Assembly (NCBI GenBank): GCA_020718965.1
Contig: DYRE01000166.1
Span: forward strand, 1 to 5,296
DNA length: 5,296 nucleotides
Direction of reading: 5' to 3'
Origin: Desulfomonile tiedjei
GTDB lineage: Bacteria > Desulfobacterota > Desulfomonilia > Desulfomonilales > Desulfomonilaceae
Positions within the stretch are counted from its first letter, which is position 1, and every line of letters begins with the position of its first letter. This document shows positions 1 through 5,296 of this stretch, piece after piece. A program made the position numbers and the translations under genes. The notes beneath the pieces are model-generated. The model did not search any database and was not told where the DNA came from. It saw only the letters and a program-made list of their open reading frames with translations.

Positions 1-557
1 GTCTCTAACGAATTTCCCCTATCTGAGAATTCCTTGTTAGACTGCACAGTGGTATCAGTCAGAAGCCGGATAAAAAATGATGGCAGTTGAGGTTTAAAAC
101 ATGCCCTATAGGATATTTCATGAATTGATGAAGCCTGCCGTTGTTTTGGCGTCCAGAACTGGGACTCAATAACAGGAATTTTGTTTCTCCCGATACTAAG
201 ACCATATTCACAAAAAGGCTCATGAAGAATGAAAGACATTTCGGGTTGGTTTCTTTTCCCAAACTTGAAACAATTTATAGATCAGATTGTGACATAATTG
301 TCGCTAAGAAATCGATTTTGAAGATTATTGTCAAGACTTCTTTATTCAAACAACTTTCAAAAAAATACTTCGGCTTTGCAGGATTATTTTGACTGCCCGC
401 CGGAAGTTCAGAAGGACCATATAGTGAATAGTATATAAATAATATAGCCATGAACTTAGCTCATGAATATTCAGTTTTTTAAACCATAACTTTCACTAAA
501 CCGAGCACCATTTTTTATTTATTTGAGGTCTCAGCATTGGCCTTGGAACAAATTATG
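1..557. other. AT-rich left flank with no supportable gene
   Basis: This stretch has no gene I can defend. Frame 1 on the + strand is open from the window edge to a TGA at 88-90 (29 codons), so the tail of an upstream gene is possible, but the peptide is too short to recognise. Two longer open stretches overlap on opposite strands: 141-392 on + (TTG start, 83 residues, Lys-rich) and 59-262 on - (67 residues). Neither has a good ribosome binding site or a recognisable motif. The + stretch also has an internal ATG at 222, but the nearest AAAAAGG lies only 3 bases before it, too close to work well. Positions 421-480 are very AT-rich and include a 10-base palindrome TGAATATTCA (464-473) followed by a T6 run (475-480). 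The octamer ATATAGCC occurs twice, at 442-449 and 582-589. The best reading is a long intergenic region, perhaps with decayed coding remains. Confidence 0.6.
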
Positions 558-586
558 TTGAAATCAACTCTACATTTACATATATA
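558..586 (+). promoter_or_regulatory. Putative sigma70-type promoter of mrcA
   Basis: TTGAAA at 558-563 matches five of six bases of the -35 consensus. After a 17-base spacer, TATATA at 581-586 gives a -10-like box matching the first four positions. Transcription would start near 593, leaving a leader of about 56 bases before the TTG start codon at 649. The spacing is ideal, but the last two bases of the -10 box differ from consensus and the region is AT-rich, so chance matches are possible. No operator-like inverted repeat stands out beside it. Confidence 0.5.
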
Positions 587-634
587 GCCTTACGGACCTT
601 ATGGTTGGCGCACCACGCGTTTAAGAAATCTCAT

Positions 635-641
635 GAGGAGG
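635..641 (+). promoter_or_regulatory. Strong ribosome binding site deciding the TTG start of mrcA
   Basis: GAGGAGG lies 7 bases before the TTG at 649-651, a near-perfect Shine-Dalgarno sequence at optimal distance. It is the main reason for choosing TTG at 649: the next in-frame ATG is codon 39 (763-765), which already lies inside the membrane segment and has no comparable site. A strong site paired with a weak start codon is a common way to set a moderate translation rate. Confidence 0.9.
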
Positions 642-648
642 ATCTAGC

Positions 649-3270
649 TTGAGTGAATCGGGACACAATTCTTTGCCGTCGGATCCTTTTCAGGACGTGC
701 TTAGACCTTACAAGAAAGATAAAAAAAGGTGGTCCTTGCTGGGGGGGTTGGCCCGTTTTGGTATGTTAATCCTCATCGGATTGATGTCTGGCATGGCCGG
801 GGTGGCGGCTCAAGGCTACATATATTTTACCCAAAATGTTCCAAATGTCGAAAAGCTTCGTAAATACGAACCACCGGTAGTAAGCGCTGTGTATGCGGAC
901 CAAGGAGAGTTGATAGGCGAATTTGCTTACCAAAAAAGGTTTCTGGTTCCTATGGAGCAAATTCCCAAAGAACTTCAAGACGCTTTTGTCGCGGCGGAAG
1001 ACAAGAATTTCTGGAGACATTCCGGGGTTGACAAGGAAGCCATACTTCGAGCGATAAAGAAAAACCTTTTGTCCGGCTCTCTGAAAGAGGGCGCTAGCAC
1101 CATAACCCAACAGGTAGCCAAGACCTTTCTGCTGACTCCTGAAAGAAAGTTCACAAGAAAAATCAAAGAGGCAATTCTATCCACAAGAATAGAGCAATCT
1201 CTTTCAAAAGAGCAGATTCTCTATCTGTATTTAAACCAGATCTATCTTGGAAGTTCAGCTTATGGGGTTGAAGCGGCGGCCCAAATCTATTTTGACAAAC
1301 ATGCGAAAGACTTGACGATCGCAGAATGCGCTTTGCTCGCAGGCCTTGCAAAAGCCCCTACTACGCACTCGCCGAAACGAAACCTTAAAAAAGCTCTGGA
1401 AAGAAGGTCTTACGTTCTCAAGCGTATGCTCGAAGACGGTTCAATTAATGAAGAGCAATATGAACGAGCAAACCAGGAAGAGCCTGAAATACATCAGGGC
1501 GGCAACCCTAACGCTCGGATTGCGGCTGATTTTGTAGAACACGTTCGAAGATATGTGGAACGAAAATACGGTTCTGACGCTCTGTACAAAGAAGGTCTAC
1601 AGATTCATACCACCGTAGATCTCAATCTGACCCGAATGGCTCGAGAATCCATGGACAGAGGTTTGAGGGAGTTAGACAAGAGACAGGGATTCCGTGGCCC
1701 GATAAAAACGCTCAACGTAAAAGGTGTTTTGGAGTTCCTTGAGGAAAAATCCAGAAACATGGACGTTCCTCTGAAATATGGTGAAATCACAGAAGGTGTG
1801 ATCACCCATTTGGACCATGAAAATGTCTATGTACGACTCGGGACTTACGAAAAAAATGGTGTCAAAAAAGAATATTTGGGGCAGATCAAAGTTGACCCGG
1901 ATCCAAAATGGTGGGTTCGCCAGCCTTTCATCAGAACGGAGCTTAGGACGAGGAGTTTTGCCCCGGGGGATCTTCCTTTTCAGGTTGGAGATCTTATTCA
2001 AGTCAGAATCGTGGATCCAAATCCAAAACGCCGTGAGCTTTACCTGAAGAAGTTTGGCCGGACCGATCCTGATTTGAATAATTACAAGGAATATTCTGAG
2101 GACATGTCCCCCTATTTCCTTCTCGAACCTGAACAGGAACCTATGGTCCAATCCGCCATGATGTTTCGGGAAAACCGCTCGGGATTCGTTAGAGTTCTCC
2201 TGGGAGGGTACAGCTATTCTGAATCAAAATATAACAGGGCTATTCAATCCAGGCGGCAGGCCGGTTCGTCATTCAAGCCCGTAATCTATGCCGCGGCCTT
2301 AGACAAGGGGTTTACAGCTTCTGACGTCATAATCGATTCCCCGCTTGCTCTAACTGTTCCCGGTACAGGGGAAGTGTGGCGGCCCAAAAATTATAGAGGC
2401 GGTTTTGCAGGTCCCGTCACATTCAGGGATTGTCTCGTGAAGTCCAGAAATATCCCTACAATAAAAATCCTACAGCAAGTCGGGATAGACTACACGAAGA
2501 ATTACGCCAGAAAACTTGGATACACTTCTACCCCCACAGAAAATCTTACAATGGCTCTTGGATCAACCGGCGTATCCCTAGAAGAACAGTTGCTGGCTTA
2601 TTCGGTATTTGCGAATAGGGGTTATCTTGCGCCAAATATTTATGTGAAAAAGATCCTTAACCGTTACGGTAAAGTTCTGGAAGAGAACTTACCGTCAGTA
2701 TTTCTTAATGACCCCATAAAGGAAAATGAAATCCCCGTTCAGAGGGTATCAATTGAAACAGACCGGCCTGAAAGAATTTCAGGTCAGGCTCAACGGAGAA
2801 TAGATCCATCGACCGCGTACATCATGACCTCATTGATGCAAGGCGTTGTCCAGGAAGGTACTGCGACAAATCTAAAGAAAATAGTCGGTAGGCTAGACAT
2901 AGCCGGTAAAACAGGTACTACCAACGAGAATATAGACGCATGGTTCGTAGGCTTTAGCCCCGATTACACTTGTGGCGTTTGGGTCGGATTTGATGACGAG
3001 GTGACCATTGGCGAAGGGGAAACCGGCGGCAAAGCCGCAGCGCCAATATGGGGATATTTTATGAAACAGGCCTTGAAAAACGTACCTGTGAAGGAATTTC
3101 CTCCACCTTCGAATGTCGAATTCAGGCGTGTGGATCCGAAAACTGGAATTGCCTCGGGAGAGGGCATTCAAGAAATTTTCAAAGTTGGAAGCGGTCCAAC
3201 CCCTGCCCTTGCAAAACCACTTCGTGGTTCCGCTTGGGATTATGCTGGATCTGACCTAGACCAGTTTTGA
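649..3270 (+). CDS. mrcA: Class A penicillin-binding protein 1A (peptidoglycan glycosyltransferase / DD-transpeptidase)
   Basis: This bifunctional enzyme polymerises lipid II into glycan strands and cross-links the stem peptides on the outer face of the inner membrane. The 873-residue protein has a basic cytoplasmic tail (KKDKKR, 22-27) and one membrane anchor (about 30-60). The GT51 glycosyltransferase domain follows (about 80-255): motif 1 EDKNFWRHSG carries catalytic Glu117, motif 2 is GASTITQQVAK (148-158), and the second catalytic Glu is Glu174, 57 residues later as in known GT51 enzymes. An OB-like insert (about 379-468) separates it from the transpeptidase. There the acyl-enzyme serine is Ser540 in SSFK (540-543), followed by SRN (599-601) and KTGT (754-757). 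All catalytic motifs are intact, and the length is close to the 850 residues of E. coli PBP1A; the OB-like insert favours PBP1A over PBP1B. The start is TTG, supported by GAGGAGG. A7 and G7 runs lie at codons 25-33. It appears to be transcribed alone. This protein type is the target of beta-lactams and moenomycin. Confidence 0.96.
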   Translation: MSESGHNSLPSDPFQDVLRPYKKDKKRWSLLGGLARFGMLILIGLMSGMAGVAAQGYIYFTQNVPNVEKLRKYEPPVVSAVYADQGELIGEFAYQKRFLVPMEQIPKELQDAFVAAEDKNFWRHSGVDKEAILRAIKKNLLSGSLKEGASTITQQVAKTFLLTPERKFTRKIKEAILSTRIEQSLSKEQILYLYLNQIYLGSSAYGVEAAAQIYFDKHAKDLTIAECALLAGLAKAPTTHSPKRNLKKALERRSYVLKRMLEDGSINEEQYERANQEEPEIHQGGNPNARIAADFVEHVRRYVERKYGSDALYKEGLQIHTTVDLNLTRMARESMDRGLRELDKRQGFRGPIKTLNVKGVLEFLEEKSRNMDVPLKYGEITEGVITHLDHENVYVRLGTYEKNGVKKEYLGQIKVDPDPKWWVRQPFIRTELRTRSFAPGDLPFQVGDLIQVRIVDPNPKRRELYLKKFGRTDPDLNNYKEYSEDMSPYFLLEPEQEPMVQSAMMFRENRSGFVRVLLGGYSYSESKYNRAIQSRRQAGSSFKPVIYAAALDKGFTASDVIIDSPLALTVPGTGEVWRPKNYRGGFAGPVTFRDCLVKSRNIPTIKILQQVGIDYTKNYARKLGYTSTPTENLTMALGSTGVSLEEQLLAYSVFANRGYLAPNIYVKKILNRYGKVLEENLPSVFLNDPIKENEIPVQRVSIETDRPERISGQAQRRIDPSTAYIMTSLMQGVVQEGTATNLKKIVGRLDIAGKTGTTNENIDAWFVGFSPDYTCGVWVGFDDEVTIGEGETGGKAAAPIWGYFMKQALKNVPVKEFPPPSNVEFRRVDPKTGIASGEGIQEIFKVGSGPTPALAKPLRGSAWDYAGSDLDQF

Positions 3271-3315
3271 TCATATTAGACTACTAGCCAATTTTTCCGC
3301 TCATTTGTCGTTTAC

Positions 3316-3350
3316 TCAGGGATACGCCACATCGAAATGGCGTATCCTGA
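3316..3350 (+). terminator. Perfect hairpin after mrcA, possible terminator without a U-tract
   Basis: GGATACGCCA (3320-3329) and TGGCGTATCC (3338-3347) form a perfect 10-bp stem around an 8-base loop. Skipping G3319 as a bulge adds three more pairs (3316-3318 with 3348-3350). It begins 45 bases after the mrcA stop codon, where a transcript end would be expected. No T-run follows directly; the nearest is TTTT about 15 bases further on, and the opposite strand has none either. It could therefore be a weak or factor-dependent terminator, an mRNA 3'-end protecting structure, a protein-binding palindrome, or a copy of a dispersed intergenic repeat. The hairpin itself is certain; its role is inferred. 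Confidence 0.5.
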
Positions 3351-3412
3351 CTTCTGCGTAGAGATTTTCCCGTTTCCCAAGAGTCAATTATTCAAGTTTG
3401 TCAGGTTCACGC

Positions 3413-3445
3413 TTGACAGAGGCCACTGGTAACTATAACTATAGT
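3413..3445 (+). promoter_or_regulatory. Putative promoter of lon with consensus -35 box
   Basis: TTGACA at 3413-3418 is a full match to the sigma70 -35 consensus. The -10 box is ambiguous: TATAAC (3434-3439) has a short 15-base spacer, AACTAT (3437-3442) an 18-base spacer with the key second A and final T, and TATAGT (3440-3445) a spacer of 21 bases, which is too long. The zone is also an inverted repeat, ACTATA-AC-TATAGT (3432-3445), which could be a regulator site or just an AT-rich melting region. Transcription would begin near 3446-3452, giving a leader of about 100 bases. I see no sigma32-type -10 (CCCCAT-like) at the right distance and no CIRCE element, so heat-shock control is not evident here. 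Confidence 0.5.
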
Positions 3446-3446
3446 A

Positions 3447-3475
3447 AGTGGTTTTTTGCACAACAAAAAACCATT
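3447..3475 (+). other. Hairpin at the expected 5' end of the lon transcript
   Basis: TGGTTTTTTG (3449-3458) pairs perfectly with CAAAAAACCA (3464-3473) around the 5-base loop CACAA. A G-T wobble and an A-T pair extend it to 12 pairs. It sits directly downstream of the putative -10 zone, so it would form at or very near the 5' end of the lon mRNA, about 78 bases before the ATG. No T-run follows, so it is not a standard terminator. A 5'-terminal stem of this sort can protect mRNA from decay; a regulatory role is possible but inferred. The arm sequences are simple A/T runs, so part of the symmetry could be chance. Confidence 0.5.
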
Positions 3476-3537
3476 AAGACACAAATTGAACAAAGATTTT
3501 GGATTACAGAAGCGACGATAACCCTGTTTTCGTTGTT

Positions 3538-3544
3538 AAAAGGA
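3538..3544 (+). promoter_or_regulatory. Ribosome binding site of lon
   Basis: AAAAGGA lies 8 bases before the ATG at 3553, a moderate Shine-Dalgarno sequence at good distance. It favours this ATG over the in-frame TTG at 3499, which has only weak purine-rich sequence before it and would add an unusual 18-residue extension. The reading frame is closed upstream by TGA at 3487-3489. Confidence 0.7.
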
Positions 3545-3552
3545 TTAAAACA

Positions 3553-5296
3553 ATGGCAGACGATATCGAAAAACCAGAAGATTTTGAAGATGATGCTCAA
3601 AATAAAGCTCAACCAATAAATTTTGATGATATTCCTGACATCATGCCACTACTTCCTGTACGGGATGTGGTCATTTATTCTTACATGATTTTGCCCCTCA
3701 TGGTTGGGAGAGAAAAGTCGATTCGAGCCGTGGAACAGGCAGTTGCAGGAAATAGACTTATTTTTTTAGCTACACAGAAGTTATCGTCAGATGAAGATCC
3801 TAATCCGTCGGATATCTTTTCTCTCGGCACTGTCGCAATGGTCGTCAAAATGCTAAAATTGCCCGATGGTAGAATCAAGATATTAGTCCAGGGTGTGGCT
3901 AAGGGACGAATCGTATCCTACCTTTCATCGGCAAACTATTTCATGGTTCAGATCGAGAAAATACAGGAACCACCCGTAGACTCCGTTACCATGGAAATTG
4001 AGGCCCTGATGCGGACGGTAAAGGAAAATTCTGAAAAGATTCTACAACTTAGAGGCATAGTGTCTCCCGACGCGGTAGCAATTCTGGATTCCATAGAAGA
4101 ACCCGGTAGACTGGCGGACCTTGTAGCCTCAAATTTGAAACTCCGGGTGGAAGAGTCCCAACAGATTCTTGAAATTATAGAGCCTGTCCCCCGTTTGAAG
4201 AAAGTCAACGAACTTTTATCAAAGGAGCTGGAACTGTCTGCAATGCAGGCGAAGATACAGACACAGGCTAAAGAAGAAATGGGAAAGACTCACAGGGAGT
4301 ATTTCCTTCGAGAGCAACTTAAGGCGATTCAAAGTGAATTGGGTGAAATAGATGAAAAAACCAAGGAAATCGAAGAATTCAGGTCAAAAATAGTTAAGGC
4401 TAAAATCCCCGCTGATGTCCAGAAAGAGGCCGAAAAGCAGCTTAGCCGTTTGGGTCAGATGCACCCGGACGCGGCTGAGGCTTCAATTATCAGAACTTAT
4501 CTGGATTGGATGGTAGAACTCCCCTGGTCCAAGGCCACACGAGACAAACTTGACATTAAAAGGGCAAAACAGATTCTTGATGAGGACCATTATGATCTGG
4601 AAAAAATCAAAGACAGGATTCTGGAGTATCTTGGCGTCCGCAAATTGAACAAGCAGATGAAAGGTCCGATTCTCTGTTTCGTAGGACCTCCAGGCGTTGG
4701 GAAAACTTCTCTTGGAAAATCCATAGCCCGTGCGCTTGGAAGAAAATTCACACGAATATCGTTGGGAGGCCTTAGAGATGAAGCTGAGATTAGGGGCCAC
4801 AGGCGTACATACATTGGCGCCCTGCCAGGCCGAATCATACAGGGATTGAAGACCGCCGGTTCCAACAATCCTGTCTTCATGCTCGATGAAATAGACAAAG
4901 TCGGCGCGGACTTCCGAGGTGATCCTTCCGCAGCGTTGCTGGAAGTTCTGGATCCGGAACAGAATCACGCATTCAGTGATCATTACCTGAATGTTCCGTT
5001 TGACCTTTCCAAGGTCATGTTCATTGCCACAGCCAACGTAGCTGATCCAATAATCCCGGCTCTCAAAGACAGGATGGAAATAATTGAGCTCGCTGGATAC
5101 ATTGATGAGGAAAAACTCAAAATAGCCAGACAGTATCTTATCCCAAGGCAGATCAAGGAAAATGGGATCAAGACATCTAATTTTGACATCACCGACGAGT
5201 CGATCCTGAATATAATAAACCTGTACACCAGAGAAGCCGGATTAAGAAACCTCGAAAGGGAAATTGCCAACGTATGCAGAAAGATCGCAAGAAAAA
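3553..5296 (+). CDS. lon: ATP-dependent Lon protease, N-terminal 581 residues (cut by window end)
   Basis: Lon is a cytoplasmic hexameric AAA+ serine protease that unfolds and degrades misfolded proteins and short-lived regulators. An acidic tail (1-30, eleven Asp/Glu) precedes the substrate-binding N domain (about 31-225, opening with LPVRDVV). A helical linker follows, containing HREYFLREQLKAIQ (247-260) and TYLDWMVELPW (315-325). In the AAA+ module I see Walker A GPPGVGKT (378-385), pore-loop Tyr420 in RRTYIG, Walker B VFMLDE (441-446) with Asp445 and Glu446, sensor-1 Asn495, arginine finger Arg507 in DRME, and sensor-2 Arg565 in GLRNLERE. Every motif lies about 22 residues later than in E. 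coli Lon, so the N-terminal tail accounts for the offset. All ATPase residues are intact. The window ends just after sensor 2; the protease domain with its Ser-Lys dyad (roughly the last 220 residues) is outside and cannot be judged. It probably has its own promoter, separate from mrcA. The motif set makes the LonA family secure. Many bacteria carry more than one lon, so it may not be the only copy. Confidence 0.97.
   Translation, partial: MADDIEKPEDFEDDAQNKAQPINFDDIPDIMPLLPVRDVVIYSYMILPLMVGREKSIRAVEQAVAGNRLIFLATQKLSSDEDPNPSDIFSLGTVAMVVKMLKLPDGRIKILVQGVAKGRIVSYLSSANYFMVQIEKIQEPPVDSVTMEIEALMRTVKENSEKILQLRGIVSPDAVAILDSIEEPGRLADLVASNLKLRVEESQQILEIIEPVPRLKKVNELLSKELELSAMQAKIQTQAKEEMGKTHREYFLREQLKAIQSELGEIDEKTKEIEEFRSKIVKAKIPADVQKEAEKQLSRLGQMHPDAAEASIIRTYLDWMVELPWSKATRDKLDIKRAKQILDEDHYDLEKIKDRILEYLGVRKLNKQMKGPILCFVGPPGVGKTSLGKSIARALGRKFTRISLGGLRDEAEIRGHRRTYIGALPGRIIQGLKTAGSNNPVFMLDEIDKVGADFRGDPSAALLEVLDPEQNHAFSDHYLNVPFDLSKVMFIATANVADPIIPALKDRMEIIELAGYIDEEKLKIARQYLIPRQIKENGIKTSNFDITDESILNIINLYTREAGLRNLEREIANVCRKIARK

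Noticed and set aside
1..90. Possible C-terminal tail of an upstream gene in frame 1 on +
   Set aside because: Only 29 open codons reach from the window edge to the TGA, with no recognisable motif. An open run of this length is common by chance, so it is mentioned only within the left-flank entry.
59..262. 67-codon open stretch on the - strand
   Set aside because: It shows no recognisable domain or convincing ribosome binding site, and it overlaps an open stretch on the + strand.
603..620. Possible sigma54 promoter in the GC-rich patch before mrcA
   Set aside because: The GG and GC elements do not fall at the required 10-base spacing, and the site would lie too close to the ribosome binding site.
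1672..2151. 159-codon open stretch on the - strand within mrcA
   Set aside because: It lies wholly inside mrcA, whose frame carries all expected enzyme motifs, and its translation is a low-complexity shadow.
3401..3450. Heat-shock (sigma32) promoter for lon
   Set aside because: CTTGAC resembles the -35 element, but no CCCCAT-like -10 lies 13-17 bases downstream; the sequence there is AACTATAAC.
3398..3619. 73-codon open stretch on + overlapping the lon start
   Set aside because: It runs through the lon promoter, hairpin and start region in another frame, has no protein-like motif, and conflicts with the well-supported lon start.
4483..4983. 166-codon open stretch on the - strand within lon
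   Set aside because: It lies opposite the conserved Lon AAA+ coding sequence, including Walker A and B, so it is an antisense shadow.

Overview
This window looks like an ordinary chromosomal housekeeping segment of a Gram-negative bacterium. It holds one complete gene and one gene cut by the right edge, both on the + strand. The complete gene encodes a class A penicillin-binding protein of the PBP1A type, with a membrane anchor, a glycosyltransferase domain, an OB-like insert and a transpeptidase. The partial gene encodes an ATP-dependent Lon protease. A PBP1A with an OB-like insert points to a diderm envelope. The moderate GC content and the style of the two proteins would fit a deltaproteobacterial (Desulfobacterota-like) lineage, but that placement is inference and was not tested.

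Layout: positions 1-557 are AT-rich and hold no gene I can defend. A sigma70-like promoter (558-586) and a very strong ribosome binding site (635-641) lead into mrcA (649-3270), which starts with TTG. The 282-base gap after mrcA holds a perfect hairpin shortly behind the stop codon. It then has a consensus -35 element with an AT-rich -10 zone, a second hairpin placed almost exactly where transcription should begin, and a modest ribosome binding site. lon starts at 3553 and is still open at the window end, after 581 codons. The visible part covers the N-terminal substrate-binding domain, the helical linker and nearly all of the AAA+ module; the Ser-Lys protease domain lies outside.

The two genes work in different compartments: PBP1A polymerises and cross-links peptidoglycan in the periplasm, and Lon degrades misfolded and regulatory proteins in the cytoplasm. 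The hairpin after mrcA and the separate promoter before lon suggest two transcription units rather than an operon.

I found no mobile element, CRISPR array, RNA gene or clearly new system. The points most worth a second look are small: a G7 tract plus an A7 tract at the very start of mrcA, the promoter/hairpin arrangement in the lon leader, and the unexplained left flank.
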